Part shown: in pieces, positions 43,347 through 53,432 of the stretch | How positions within the stretch are numbered: position 1 is the stretch's first letter | Layout of the letters: each line of letters opens with the position of its first letter | NCBI GenBank assembly: GCA_947631455.1 | Contig: CANRLH010000001.1 | Span: forward strand, 186,001 to 250,000 | Direction: 5' to 3' | Length of the DNA: 64,000 nucleotides | DNA from: an uncultured Clostridia bacterium | Lineage (GTDB): Bacteria > Bacillota > Clostridia > Oscillospirales > Ruminococcaceae | The notes under the pieces: generated by a model | Told to the model about the DNA's origin: nothing | What the model saw: only the letters and a program-made list of their open reading frames with translations | The model's database searches: none | Translations under genes and position numbers: made by a program

Positions 43347-46106
43347 ATGAAAAGCGCACTGATAAAAGATACCTTTTTAGAAATAAAAAACTCTTTTGGA
43401 CGTTTTATGTCGATTTTTGTTATAATAGCGCTGGGCTGTGGCTTCTTTTCTGGTATTAAAGCAACTATGCCGGATATGAAGGACTCGGCATGGCGTTATT
43501 TTAACGAAAATAAACTTGCGGATATAACGCTTAAGTCTAACTACGGCGTAAAGTATGAGGATATTGACAGTATGGTCGGACTTGACGGCGTAAAGGGAGT
43601 TATGCCGGGATATTCAAAGGATGTTTTTTATTCCTATAATGGCAAAAACATAATTTTAAAGGCAATTTCTTATAAGTCAAAGTCTAATCTTTCGGGCGAA
43701 AATGATCTTAATAAGCTTGTTCTTGAGGATGGCAGACTTCCCGAAAAAAGCGGAGAGTGCGTAATCGAGAAAAAGATAAGCTCACCTGATACCTTTAAAA
43801 TAGGTGAAACGCTTAAGATTTCAGAGCCTGACGAATCACGTGAGTTATCCGAAAGCTTAAAGCACGATGAGTATAAAATTGTTGGAATAGCTTATTCTCC
43901 CGCATATATCGGATACGAACGTGACAAGACGAATGTCGGTCAGGGAAGCGTTGACAGCAATATTTTTATCTCAGAGGAAGACTTTGTTTCTGACTATTAT
44001 ACTGAAATGTACGTGACCTTTAACGGACTTTGTGAACTTGAGCCTTTTTCGGATGAGTACAAGAAAAAAGTTTCTATGTTTTCAAAGAAAGCAGAGTCTG
44101 CCTTTTCTGAATGCGTAAACAAGCGTTATCTGACTTTAAGGGAGCAGGCTCAGGATAGAATCGATTCTTTGCAAAAAGACGCTCAGGCCTATGAACGCTT
44201 GCTTGATTCGGACGATAACACACTTTCGTATCTTGAGCAGAGCCTTAAGGCACAGATGTCAGAGCTTTCGCCTGACAGTGCGGAATATAAAACGGCCGCA
44301 AGCACGCTTGACAGGGTCAGAATGCTTCTTGACGCAAGGCGAAGCAGCAATAAAAATGTATTGGCTGAAATGGAAAACGAGCTTGTCACCGCAAGACTTC
44401 AGATTGCTTCAGCAAAACAGCAGCTTGATGAAATGGCAAAGCCCCAGATTTATATATCAGATAGGTTCGACAGCGCAGACTATTCCTCTTATAATGAGGA
44501 CAGCAACAGAGTTGATAATATTGCAAAGGTATTTCCTGTATTTTTTATAATCGTTGCGGCACTTGTGTGCCTTACCACAATGACCAGAATGGTAGATGAG
44601 CAGAGAACACAGATAGGTACATATAAAGCGTTGGGGTACAGCGGAGCAACAATAGCTCTTAAGTATATCATTTATGCTTGTATAGCAACCGTTTTTGGAA
44701 GCACGATCGGAATAATAATCGGACTAAGGGTTTTTCCGGCAGTTATTTTTAATGCATATAAAATTCTTTATAATCTTCCTATGGTCGATACGCCGTTTAA
44801 GTGGGACTATTATATTCTGTGCACGGTATGTGCGCTGGCGGTTACTGTGAGCGCGGTTGCCGTGACGCTCAAGAGTGTTCTTATACATCAGCCCAGCCAG
44901 ATCATGCGGCCCAAAACTCCGCCGGCTGGAAAAAGAGTTTTTCTTGAAAAGATCCCGTTTATATGGAACAGGCTTTCGTTTTTATCAAAGGTAACGGTAA
45001 GAAATCTTTTGCGCTATAAGAAAAGGTTTCTTATGTCTGTTATAGGAATCGCCGGATGTACCGCACTGGTAATCACAGGCTTCGGACTTAAAAATTCTAT
45101 ATCCGCAATAGCCGACAAGCAGTTTAAGGAAGTGTTTTTATATGACGGTGCGGCGGCGGTGAATACGGATAAGCTCAGAAGTTCCGAAGATATTGAAAGG
45201 TCGCTTTCAGATTACCGAGAAATTTCTCAATATCTTTTGCAGTCAAGCCAGAGCTTTGATGCCAAGGCAAACGACTTAAGGCAAAGCGTAAGCGTATCAG
45301 TGCCGCAAAACCCTGAAGAGCTAAATGATTATATTTCTCTTAAGTCAGTGTCGGGCGGAAAAGAGTGTAAGCTTTCATCTGGCGGAGCTGTAATAACAAA
45401 CAAGCTTTCCAAGCTTTTAAAGCTGAAGGTCGGTGACAGCATTACACTTTCAAATGGAACTAAAACTGCCGGGGTAAGGATAGATGCAATAGCTGAAAAC
45501 TACGCTATGCACTATGTTTATATGTCGCCGCAAGCGTATAAAAATGTATTTGGCGAAGAGGCAAGTTTTAATACCGTATTGATAAATTTAAAAGGCGGCG
45601 TCGATAATGATGAGTTTGCAAGCAAAATGATAGCGTCTGAGGATTTTCTTGGAATAAGCTATCTGGAGGATACCGGGGAAAACTTTAACGACAGTATGCA
45701 AAGCCTTGACATTATAATATGGGTTCTTATTATATGCGCGGCGGCGCTGGCGATCGTTGTGCTTTATAACCTTGCAAACATAAACATTACCGAGCGCGTA
45801 AGAGAGATCGCCACGATAAAGGTTCTGGGATTTTATGACGGCGAGGTATCCGCGTATATCTACCGCGAAAATGCTGTTTCAACAGCTATCGGAATACTTC
45901 TTGGATTTGTACTTGGGGTTTTTCTGCACAGATTCGTTGTGACGACCGCAGAGATAGACCTTGTCATGTTTGACAGAAGTCTTGTCTGGTGGGCTTTTCC
46001 GCTGGCGGCAGCGCTTACTGTATTGTTTGCGGTAGTTGTAAACTTTGTGCTTTTCTTCAAGCTAAGAAAAATAAAAATGGTAGAGTCGCTCAAATCAGTT
46101 GAGTAA
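43347..46106 (+). CDS. FtsX-type ABC transporter permease (MacB-like, large)
   Basis: A 919-residue permease of the FtsX/MacB class. The first membrane segment (MSIFVIIALGCGFFSGIKA) is followed by an outside domain, an extended coiled coil (about 265-370, heptad-rich), then three segments (about 395-520), a second FtsX half beginning with RNLLRYKKRFLMSVIGIAGC, another outside domain, and three C-terminal segments with the typical REIATIKVLGFYDGEVSAYI. The two FtsX halves suggest ten segments in all. Its probable ATPase is at 47559-48260, after a small membrane protein and ychF. Such pairs often handle antimicrobial peptides or lipoproteins; the substrate is unknown. Confidence 0.88.
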   Translation: MKSALIKDTFLEIKNSFGRFMSIFVIIALGCGFFSGIKATMPDMKDSAWRYFNENKLADITLKSNYGVKYEDIDSMVGLDGVKGVMPGYSKDVFYSYNGKNIILKAISYKSKSNLSGENDLNKLVLEDGRLPEKSGECVIEKKISSPDTFKIGETLKISEPDESRELSESLKHDEYKIVGIAYSPAYIGYERDKTNVGQGSVDSNIFISEEDFVSDYYTEMYVTFNGLCELEPFSDEYKKKVSMFSKKAESAFSECVNKRYLTLREQAQDRIDSLQKDAQAYERLLDSDDNTLSYLEQSLKAQMSELSPDSAEYKTAASTLDRVRMLLDARRSSNKNVLAEMENELVTARLQIASAKQQLDEMAKPQIYISDRFDSADYSSYNEDSNRVDNIAKVFPVFFIIVAALVCLTTMTRMVDEQRTQIGTYKALGYSGATIALKYIIYACIATVFGSTIGIIIGLRVFPAVIFNAYKILYNLPMVDTPFKWDYYILCTVCALAVTVSAVAVTLKSVLIHQPSQIMRPKTPPAGKRVFLEKIPFIWNRLSFLSKVTVRNLLRYKKRFLMSVIGIAGCTALVITGFGLKNSISAIADKQFKEVFLYDGAAAVNTDKLRSSEDIERSLSDYREISQYLLQSSQSFDAKANDLRQSVSVSVPQNPEELNDYISLKSVSGGKECKLSSGGAVITNKLSKLLKLKVGDSITLSNGTKTAGVRIDAIAENYAMHYVYMSPQAYKNVFGEEASFNTVLINLKGGVDNDEFASKMIASEDFLGISYLEDTGENFNDSMQSLDIIIWVLIICAAALAIVVLYNLANINITERVREIATIKVLGFYDGEVSAYIYRENAVSTAIGILLGFVLGVFLHRFVVTTAEIDLVMFDRSLVWWAFPLAAALTVLFAVVVNFVLFFKLRKIKMVESLKSVE

Positions 46107-46129
46107 TATTTTTAATCGGAGGGGATTTT

Positions 46130-46276
46130 ATGGAAAAACATAGAGTAAGCTCTTTTTGGAAGGGACTTTCGCTGTTTCTTATGGGTGTTTTGATTGGAGT
46201 TTTGATATCTCCTTCCCAAAACGGTAATAACAACAGTACAGTTACACGCGATACAAACTGTGAGACAGACGTCTGA
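46130..46276 (+). CDS. Small 48-residue single-pass membrane protein
   Basis: A short gene with a strong Shine-Dalgarno site (CGGAGGGG, 46118-46124 region) 5-6 bp before ATG 46130. The product starts MEKHRVSSFWKGLSLF, has one hydrophobic segment (about 12-27) with Gly-rich spacing, then an Asn/Thr-rich outside tail that includes one Cys (residue 44). It begins 24 bp after the FtsX permease stop. I do not recognise the family. Position, ribosome site and clean topology support a real gene, perhaps a small subunit of the ABC system; that role is inference. Confidence 0.7.
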   Translation: MEKHRVSSFWKGLSLFLMGVLIGVLISPSQNGNNNSTVTRDTNCETDV

Positions 46277-46312
46277 ATAACGAAATTTACAATCAGAAAG
46301 GAAAGCTTTTAA

Positions 46313-47407
46313 ATGAAACTTGGAATGGTAGGACTTCCGAATGTAGGAAAATCAACGCTTTTTAACGCTCTGACAAACGCGGGAGCAGAATCGGCAAACT
46401 ATCCGTTTTGCACAATTGAGCCGAATGTGGGAATAGTTTCTGTTCCGGACGAAAGACTTGAAAAGCTTAAGGATATGTATAACCCGAAAAAGTTTACTCC
46501 GGCTACCCTTGAATTTGTGGATATCGCAGGACTTGTAAAGGGCGCTTCAAAGGGCGAGGGGCTTGGCAACAAGTTCTTGTCTAATATCAGAGAGGTAGAC
46601 GCTGTTATACATGTGGTAAGGTGCTTTGAGGATGACAACATCGTTCATGTGGACGGAAGTATAGACCCTGCGCGTGACATTGAAACGATAGAGCTGGAGC
46701 TCATTTTTTCTGACCTTGAAATGCTCGAGAGAAGGATCGACAGGACCAAAAAGGCTATGAAAGGCGATAAATCTCTTACAGCGGTAGCAGATTTCCTTGA
46801 AAGACTTAAAGAACACCTTGAAGACGGAAAGCCTGCACGGTCGTTTGATTTTACTGAAGACGAGCAGGAGTGGATAAAGGAAACTCCCCTTTTGTCTTTA
46901 AAACCCGTTATATTTGCCGCGAATATGTCTGAAAGTGATTTTGTAAACAACATAGATTCAAACAAGCATTACTCTGTTGTAAAAGAAATCGCTGAGAGAT
47001 CCGCATCGGCGGTGCTTCCCGTATGTGCTCAGATAGAGGCGGAGATAGCCGATATGTCAGACGAGGACAAGCAGATGTTTTTAAGTGAGCTGGGACTGGA
47101 GATATCAGGCCTTAACAGAATCATTAAAGAAGGTTATGCTCTTTTAGGACTTATCTCTTTCCTCACCGCAGGAGAGCCTGAGGTGAGAGCGTGGACGATC
47201 ACTAAGGGCACAAAGGCTCCGCAGGCAGCGGGAAAGATACACACCGACTTTGAAAAGGGCTTTATCCGTGCCGAGGTCGTTTCCTTTGACGACCTTATGC
47301 AGTGCGGCAGTATGGCTCACGCTAAGGAAAAGGGCCTGGTAAGACTTGAGGGGAAGGAATACGTTATGCAGGACGGAGATATTGTTCTTTTCAGGTTTAA
47401 TGTTTGA
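46313..47407 (+). CDS. ychF: Ribosome-binding ATPase YchF (Obg family)
   Basis: A conserved Obg-like P-loop NTPase that prefers ATP and binds ribosomes; linked to translation and oxidative stress control. The 364-residue protein has [49 protein letters not shown], the altered specificity motif NMSE ([10 protein letters not shown]) in place of NKxD, a coiled coil (about 130-190) and a C-terminal TGS domain ([34 protein letters not shown]). AAAGGAAAG precedes the ATG. It separates an ABC permease gene from its ATPase gene. Confidence 0.96.
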   Translation: MKLGMVGLPNVGKSTLFNALTNAGAESANYPFCTIEPNVGIVSVPDERLEKLKDMYNPKKFTPATLEFVDIAGLVKGASKGEGLGNKFLSNIREVDAVIHVVRCFEDDNIVHVDGSIDPARDIETIELELIFSDLEMLERRIDRTKKAMKGDKSLTAVADFLERLKEHLEDGKPARSFDFTEDEQEWIKETPLLSLKPVIFAANMSESDFVNNIDSNKHYSVVKEIAERSASAVLPVCAQIEAEIADMSDEDKQMFLSELGLEISGLNRIIKEGYALLGLISFLTAGEPEVRAWTITKGTKAPQAAGKIHTDFEKGFIRAEVVSFDDLMQCGSMAHAKEKGLVRLEGKEYVMQDGDIVLFRFNV

Positions 47408-47439
47408 CCCCCTTCACTTATAGTCTGTTTTTGGGCAAA

Positions 47440-47461
47440 AATTGCACGCAAACGTGCAATT
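47440..47461. terminator. Palindromic hairpin after ychF
   Basis: AATTGCACG and CGTGCAATT are perfectly complementary around a 4-nt loop. There is no T-run after it on the plus strand, so termination efficiency is doubtful. Confidence 0.4.
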
Positions 47462-47558
47462 AGCAATAAAATAAATACAATTTGTTAATCAAATGTTTAC
47501 AATCAGCGGCATAAGCTGCTGCTGAATGAGTTTTAGATGTGTTTAAGGCAGGGAGATT

Positions 47559-48260
47559 ATGGCATTTGTAGAGCTTAAAGACGTTTACAAAACGTATAAA
47601 ATGGGCGAGGTCGATATTCACGCGTCAGACGGAGTTTCATTTGAAATAGAAAAGGGCGAGTTTGCTGTAATAGTCGGAGCATCCGGTGCGGGTAAGACAA
47701 CGGCTTTGAATATGCTTGGCGGAATGGATACCTGTGACGGGGGAGAGATTATTGTAGACGGAGAGGATATTGCAAAGTTTTCAAAAAAAAGACTTATTAC
47801 ATACCGCAGAGATGATGTGGGATTTGTTTTTCAATTTTATAACCTTATAAATAACCTCACCGCAAAGGAAAATGTTGAACTTGCGACTCAGATATGCAAA
47901 AACACCAAGGACGCCGAGGAAGTTTTGAAGGAGGTAGGACTTAAGGAAAGAATAAATAACTTTCCGGCACAGCTTTCAGGCGGTGAACAGCAGAGGGTAT
48001 CTATTGCAAGGGCTTTGGCGAAAAATCCGAAGCTTCTTCTGTGCGATGAACCAACAGGAGCGCTTGACTACAACACCGGAAAAACAATTCTTAAGCTTTT
48101 GCAGGATACCTGCCGGAATCAGGGGATGACTGTTATAGTTATAACTCACAACTCAGCGATTGCTCCAATGGCAAACAGAGTAATTACCCTTAAAAATGCA
48201 AAGGTGAGCAAGGTGACAGTAAACTATAATCCCGTATCGGTCGAGACGATCGAATGGTAA
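47559..48260 (+). CDS. ABC transporter ATP-binding protein (MacB/LolD-like)
   Basis: A 233-residue ABC ATPase of the MacB/LolD/FtsE type. Walker A is [10 protein letters not shown]-loop [19 protein letters not shown], signature [15 protein letters not shown], Walker [13 protein letters not shown], and H-loop VITHNSAIA. These features, especially QFYNLI and TGALDY, mark the group that works with FtsX-type permeases, so the 919-residue permease at 43347 is the obvious partner in spite of the intervening ychF. GGGAG precedes the ATG. Confidence 0.9.
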   Translation: MAFVELKDVYKTYKMGEVDIHASDGVSFEIEKGEFAVIVGASGAGKTTALNMLGGMDTCDGGEIIVDGEDIAKFSKKRLITYRRDDVGFVFQFYNLINNLTAKENVELATQICKNTKDAEEVLKEVGLKERINNFPAQLSGGEQQRVSIARALAKNPKLLLCDEPTGALDYNTGKTILKLLQDTCRNQGMTVIVITHNSAIAPMANRVITLKNAKVSKVTVNYNPVSVETIEW

Positions 48261-48312
48261 TTTATGCTGGTTTTATAATAGCATAAAAATTGATCTGATA
48301 AGGACTAATAAT

Positions 48313-48954
48313 ATGACGAGAAATCAAAAAGCAATAAAGGCGATTAAGCTTTTAAAGAATAAATATCCCGACGCTGTGTGTTCGCTTGAGTATAAAAAGC
48401 CGTACGAGCTGCTTATCGCTACGCGGCTTTCGGCTCAATGCACCGACGCGAGAGTCAACATAGTCACAAAAGACTTGTTTTCACGCTTTAAGTCAATAGA
48501 CGATTTTGCTGACGCTGACATAGGCGAGATAGAAGAAATTATAAAGCCTTGCGGGCTTTATAAGACAAAGGCCAAAAGCATAAAAGAGATGTGCATTCAG
48601 CTGAGAGATGAGTATAACTATATTCTGCCTGACACGATAGAGGAGCTTACAAAGCTCAGCGGTATCGGTCGTAAGACCGCAAACCTTATCGTCGGGGATG
48701 TTTACCACAAGCCTGCGATCGTGACAGACACACACTGCATAAGAATATGCTCAAGGCTCGGACTTACTAAAAATACCGAGCCTAAAAAAGTAGAGGATGA
48801 TTTGAGAAAAGTGATCCCTCCTGAAGAGGGAAATGACTTTTGCCACAGGCTTGTGATATTCGGAAGGGATACCTGTAAGGCAAGAGGAGAAAGATGCGAT
48901 AGCTGCTGTCTTTTGGATATTTGTGCTTACGGCGCTAAGAAGGTCAAAAAATAA
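48313..48954 (+). CDS. nth: Endonuclease III (Nth)
   Basis: Base-excision DNA glycosylase/AP lyase for oxidised pyrimidines. The 213-residue protein has YELLIATRLSAQCTDARVN, the helix-hairpin-helix LTKLSGIGRKTANLIVG with the catalytic Lys, the catalytic Asp in VTDTHCIRICSRLGL, and the C-terminal iron-sulphur loop with C-x6-C-x2-C-x5-C spacing (from CKARGERC to CCLLDIC). All key residues are present. It begins 52 bp after the ABC ATPase gene and is followed by a strong hairpin. Confidence 0.95.
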   Translation: MTRNQKAIKAIKLLKNKYPDAVCSLEYKKPYELLIATRLSAQCTDARVNIVTKDLFSRFKSIDDFADADIGEIEEIIKPCGLYKTKAKSIKEMCIQLRDEYNYILPDTIEELTKLSGIGRKTANLIVGDVYHKPAIVTDTHCIRICSRLGLTKNTEPKKVEDDLRKVIPPEEGNDFCHRLVIFGRDTCKARGERCDSCCLLDICAYGAKKVKK

Positions 48955-49045
48955 CGTACTTAAGTCACAGCTTTTACTATGTTAAATCTTATTGCCAAAA
49001 GGCGCAATACAATTTGACAATATAAAATTGATACAAAATAGGAAA

Positions 49046-49088
49046 ATAAACACGACCAATGGGTATTACTCTCATTGGTCGTGTTTAT
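49046..49088. terminator. Bidirectional hairpin between convergent genes
   Basis: A perfect 16-bp stem (49046-49061 with 49073-49088; core ACGACCAATG) separates nth and the leftward heptad-repeat gene. The T-tract is interrupted (TTATGATATTT). Confidence 0.7.
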
Positions 49089-49120
49089 GATATTTAGACT
49101 GATGTTATTTTTTTGCGAAA

Positions 49121-51328
49121 TTACTCTATGGGTTCGGTTCGATAAATGAACTTAACCTGACCGCTTATGTCTTTGTTTTCACATGAAAATGTCTTATAGC
49201 TTTGGGATACTTCCTTTGTGGCACGCAGTCTTGTTACCAAACCGTTAATGTCTCCGTCAACTGCGTCGATCAGCTTCTGTATGCCCTGTTTGTTGAACTG
49301 GCTGAGCCCTTCGGAAAGCTGCTTTGCACCGTCACAAAGTTGTGTGATGCCATTAGCAAATGCGGGTATGTTTTGCTTAAGCGTAAGAATACCGGTGTTA
49401 AGCTCATTTGCTCCTGCGCAAAGCTTATCTGTTCCGGCTTTAAGCTCGTCAGTGCCTGCTTTGAGTTCTTTTGCGCCGGCGGCAACCTGAGAAACTCCGT
49501 CAGTATATGACTTAAGTCCAAGATAAAATGCGTTATAGCTGTCTAAGGAAGCTTTCAGCGAAATTACTGATTTTGCACCCTCTGAAGCGGCGGTGAGTTG
49601 GGACTGAACTTCATCTGACGACATATTTTCTGAAATAGCTTTTTGTACCTGTTCTTCAACATTCTGTTCAGCGGTTTTCTTTATGCTGTCACTGTTCATC
49701 TGTTCGTTTGTTTTTGCGGCGATAGTATCCAGAACAGGCTGTGATGACATTTGTTCGTCTGTTTGTGCTTGGATAGTCTGGGATATCTGTTCGCTTTCCA
49801 TTTGCTGTTCAATGGCGGTTTTGATCGCGGCTTGTGTTGTTTTGTCAATTAAACCGTCGGCAATTGCTTTATCATAGCTGTCTTTATCCATATTTACGGC
49901 AGATTTTATGACCTGTTCCTCAACTGTATCACGAACCGCTTGTGTTACCTTTTCGATAACCTGTTCTCTGACCGCTGCCGTTACTTTTTCGGTCACTTGC
50001 TCCTTTATCACGGCAGAGACTTGTTCTTCAATAAAGGGGCGTTTTTCTTCCACTGCCGCTTTAACTGTTGCAAGCGCTTTTTCATAAACGGCACTTTTAT
50101 CAAGAGAAGCAATAACACCGTTTAAAGTCTCGGAATAATTGTCTATCGTTAATGCCGGGACTTTTAAACCTGAGGCGGTAAGTTGTTCACCTGCGGAAGA
50201 GAGCAGGGTATCAAAGACCTGTTTTGCACCGCCGTTAAGAGAATCGTTGTTTGAGACAAGCGTATCTAATCCATCCTTTAACTGAGACGCTCCGGCCTGA
50301 AGTTTGCTGGCGCCTGTGTTTAAATCGCCTGCACCGGATTTGAGCTCGCCTGTTCCTGAAGCAAGCTTGTCGATCCCGCCGGATAGTTCTCCAAAGCTTT
50401 TAAGAAGATCAGAAAGACCGTCGTAAAGCCCGGATGAACCGCTGAGCAGTTTATCCATCGATCCACTCAGCTCTCCCATTGATCCGGTAAGACCGTCTAT
50501 GGATTTGAAGCTTTCTGCGTCTAACTCATTAAATAGCTGGTTTGTAGCAAGAGTGATAGTCATGCCAAGTTCAAATTTTTTCGCGTCAGCAGTTATCTCT
50601 ACATGATCGGGGATATCAAATTTGTCATCGGCAACAGCCAAGTTTTCCTGCAATCCGGGCAAGGCGATACCTATGACAGCTGTACGGCTGCCGTCGTTTA
50701 CAAGCTTTCCGCCCGATACCTTAACATTGGTAAATACATCATTATCAAGAACTACTCCTGTTACCACTGCAAACGGCACATATATCTTTTCCTTGTTGCC
50801 GTTTATCTCTTTATATTCGTATTGCTGATTGGTGTAATCATAGCGTATGGTTACTTTTCCGCTCTTGCCGAGAAGCTCAGAGGGAGATACGGTTTTTCCG
50901 TCCAGCTTGTATGTAACAGACATATTCACCGGCAGATCCTTTTTGATATTTCCCTGATAGTAAATATCGTTGCCTTGTGCGTCCCAGACAATGGAGCCGT
51001 CACTTTTCTGCGCATAGCTTTCATCGCCGTTGACGTTTTCAATATCAGATAATTCCGTGCTGTCATTTAGCTTGCGGCTGTTGAGGACGTTTTTTATCCA
51101 GTCGCTGACGATGATCTTCTGCACGGAACCGTCCGCTTGCGAAAATACGTAGACCATTTCGTCTTTTGACGAAGTATTATTGTCATCTTTATCTGTGACG
51201 GATGTTTTTTGTGCTTTTTCCGTTTGGTCGGTATCTGAATTCATGGCATAGGATGTATATGCTATACCACTGACAGTGAGTGCTGCACAAAGGCATACAG
51301 CAATGACTTTTGTTATTGATTTTTTCAT
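49121..51328 (-). CDS. Secreted heptad-repeat protein (YhgE/Pip extracellular-domain-like), MMPL partner
   Basis: A 735-residue protein with a signal peptide (about 1-28, ending SYA) and no later membrane segment. After an acidic linker comes a beta domain (about 60-250), then two blocks of 7-residue Gly repeats of the form GAxxLxxG (about 310-356 and 610-680), as in YhgE/Pip family extracellular stalks. Between them is a helical Gln/Glu/Val-rich region with repeated EQV and EQM units. True YhgE proteins carry a C-terminal ABC-2 membrane domain; this lacks one. Its ATG overlaps the MMPL gene stop (ATGA), so it is translationally coupled to the transporter and may form an extracytoplasmic stalk. 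Function unknown. Confidence 0.75.
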   Translation of the reverse strand: MKKSITKVIAVCLCAALTVSGIAYTSYAMNSDTDQTEKAQKTSVTDKDDNNTSSKDEMVYVFSQADGSVQKIIVSDWIKNVLNSRKLNDSTELSDIENVNGDESYAQKSDGSIVWDAQGNDIYYQGNIKKDLPVNMSVTYKLDGKTVSPSELLGKSGKVTIRYDYTNQQYEYKEINGNKEKIYVPFAVVTGVVLDNDVFTNVKVSGGKLVNDGSRTAVIGIALPGLQENLAVADDKFDIPDHVEITADAKKFELGMTITLATNQLFNELDAESFKSIDGLTGSMGELSGSMDKLLSGSSGLYDGLSDLLKSFGELSGGIDKLASGTGELKSGAGDLNTGASKLQAGASQLKDGLDTLVSNNDSLNGGAKQVFDTLLSSAGEQLTASGLKVPALTIDNYSETLNGVIASLDKSAVYEKALATVKAAVEEKRPFIEEQVSAVIKEQVTEKVTAAVREQVIEKVTQAVRDTVEEQVIKSAVNMDKDSYDKAIADGLIDKTTQAAIKTAIEQQMESEQISQTIQAQTDEQMSSQPVLDTIAAKTNEQMNSDSIKKTAEQNVEEQVQKAISENMSSDEVQSQLTAASEGAKSVISLKASLDSYNAFYLGLKSYTDGVSQVAAGAKELKAGTDELKAGTDKLCAGANELNTGILTLKQNIPAFANGITQLCDGAKQLSEGLSQFNKQGIQKLIDAVDGDINGLVTRLRATKEVSQSYKTFSCENKDISGQVKFIYRTEPIE

Positions 51329-53427
51329 TTCGTAACGAGCTCCTTTACATTTTTGGATTTGTTTATCGCTTTCATTTTGAATGTTGTGGCACAGATGACT
51401 TTATCAAACAACAGCAGGAGCGCGGGAAGTATCAATATTACAGCGAGCATACTTATGATCGCTCCTCTTGCCATCAACATACACATAGATGCAATCATAT
51501 CTATATCTGAATAAACCGCAACACCGAATGTTGCTGCAAACAGTCCCATTCCAGATACTATTATAGATGGTATGGATGTTGTCAGAGCTATTTGGGCAGC
51601 CTTGTTTTTGTTGTGCCCTCGGATCCGTTCTGACTTATAACGTGTTGTCATTAAAATTGCGTAGTCAACAGTTGCTCCAAGCTGTATGGTGCTTATGCAT
51701 ATTGGCGCGATAAACGGCAGACTTTGTCCAAGATAGTGCGGAAGTCCGAGATTGATAAAGATAGCCACTTCTATAACCGATATAAGTATGAACGGCAGAG
51801 ATACGCTTTTTTCAACAAGCGCAATGATAATGAATATTGCAATTATGGAAATGGTGTTTACTACCTTGAAATCGTGTGATGTGGTATCTATCATATCTTT
51901 CATGCAGGGAGCTTCGCCGATAAGCATTCCGCTGTTGTCATACTTTTTTATAATGCCGTTCAGTGAGTTGATCTGTTCGCCCACTGCATCGCTTGCCACT
52001 TTATATTCAGAATTGATTAGCAGAAGCTCCCACTTATCGCTTTTTAAGATCCTTTTAACTGAATCCGGCAATATATCCTCAGGTACCCGGGACCCAATGA
52101 CAGATTCTAACCCAAGGACATATTTTACACCGTCTACCTGCTCTATTTCGTCGGTCATGGCGCGCACGGTTCTTGGCGAAAGGTCTGAGCTGACCAGCAC
52201 CATATGAGTGGACGCTATATCGAATTCTTCTGACAACTTGCTGTTCGCGATGGCATATTCCATATCCTTCGGCAGACATTCTGCCAAATCGTAATAAACC
52301 TCATCGTTTGTCTTACTGTAACCGTAATATGCAGGAGGTATCAATAATGCGAATATGATTAGGAAAACTGGGAAAATACGCACAACTCCCTTAGTAAAAC
52401 CATTCATATTTGGCATAAGAGACTTATGCTTTGTTTTTTGCAAGGGCTTGTCGAGGACCAGTATCAACGAAGGAAGTACAGTTACGCAGCCCAACACACC
52501 TAAAAGTACGCCTTTTGCCATTACAATTCCCAGATCACGACCCATTGTGAAGGTCATAAAGCAAAGCGCAATAAATCCTGCGATAGTAGTTATCGAACTG
52601 CCGACAATGGATGACAGGGTTTCTTTGATTGCCACCGACATAGCATATTTATGGTCGTCATACCGTTCTCGCTGTTCGTTGTAGCTGTGCCAGAGAAATA
52701 TTGAGTAGTCCATTGTAACGGCAAGCTGCAAAACTGCTGAAAGCGCTTTTGTTATGTAGGAAATCTCTCCCATAAAGTAGTTTGTGCCGAGATTTATAAG
52801 TATCATCATGCCGATACTGGCGAGGAATACAAACGGCACAAGCCAACTGTCAAGAAAAATAAGCATTGCGATGCATGCGAGAACTACGGCTATGCCAACA
52901 TAAATCGGCTCCTGCTTTTCGCACAGGTCCTTGAGGTCTGTCACAAGTGCGGATATTCCTGAAACAAAGCACTGTTTTCCTGAGATCTGACGAATCTCGT
53001 GAATGGCTTCCATAGTTATATCAGAAGATGTGGAGGTGTCAAAGAACACCGCCATCATAGTGGCGTTTTCAGTGTTAAACTCATTGTAGATTTTATCGGG
53101 CAGCAGCTGCATAGGAACGGAAGTATCGGCAATTGAATCATACCAGAGTACAGATTCAACATGGTCTACCTTTTCAATCTCAGCTTTCAGCTTTGCCACA
53201 TCCTGTGGCTGCATATCTTCTACAATAATAAAAGAGAACGCACCTTTGCCAAAGTCCTCAAGAAGCTCGCCTTGACCGACGACCGTGTCCATATCCTCCG
53301 GCAGATAGTTTAGCATATCATAGTTGATACGTGTGCCTATGATCCCAAGTACAGACGGAATCAACAGAATCAGCACAATTATCAGAATCAGTATGCGGTG
53401 TTTTACCACCGCTTTTGCAAATCGCAT
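51325..53427 (-). CDS. MMPL/RND family transporter
   Basis: A 700-residue proton-driven RND-type transporter of the MMPL class. Two repeated halves are seen, each one segment plus an outside loop of about 130-150 residues plus five segments. The first half has the paired motif AVLQLAVTMDYSIFLWHSY, the second AVLQLGATVDYAILMTTRY-like (STIQLGATVDYAILM), both carrying the intramembrane Asp expected for proton relay. Members export lipids, siderophores or drugs; in Firmicutes the cargo is largely unknown. It lies between the DUF308 gene (5 bp upstream) and the heptad-repeat gene (4-bp overlap). Confidence 0.88.
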   Translation of the reverse strand: MRFAKAVVKHRILILIIVLILLIPSVLGIIGTRINYDMLNYLPEDMDTVVGQGELLEDFGKGAFSFIIVEDMQPQDVAKLKAEIEKVDHVESVLWYDSIADTSVPMQLLPDKIYNEFNTENATMMAVFFDTSTSSDITMEAIHEIRQISGKQCFVSGISALVTDLKDLCEKQEPIYVGIAVVLACIAMLIFLDSWLVPFVFLASIGMMILINLGTNYFMGEISYITKALSAVLQLAVTMDYSIFLWHSYNEQRERYDDHKYAMSVAIKETLSSIVGSSITTIAGFIALCFMTFTMGRDLGIVMAKGVLLGVLGCVTVLPSLILVLDKPLQKTKHKSLMPNMNGFTKGVVRIFPVFLIIFALLIPPAYYGYSKTNDEVYYDLAECLPKDMEYAIANSKLSEEFDIASTHMVLVSSDLSPRTVRAMTDEIEQVDGVKYVLGLESVIGSRVPEDILPDSVKRILKSDKWELLLINSEYKVASDAVGEQINSLNGIIKKYDNSGMLIGEAPCMKDMIDTTSHDFKVVNTISIIAIFIIIALVEKSVSLPFILISVIEVAIFINLGLPHYLGQSLPFIAPICISTIQLGATVDYAILMTTRYKSERIRGHNKNKAAQIALTTSIPSIIVSGMGLFAATFGVAVYSDIDMIASMCMLMARGAIISMLAVILILPALLLLFDKVICATTFKMKAINKSKNVKELVTK

Positions 53428-53432
53428 ATCGG

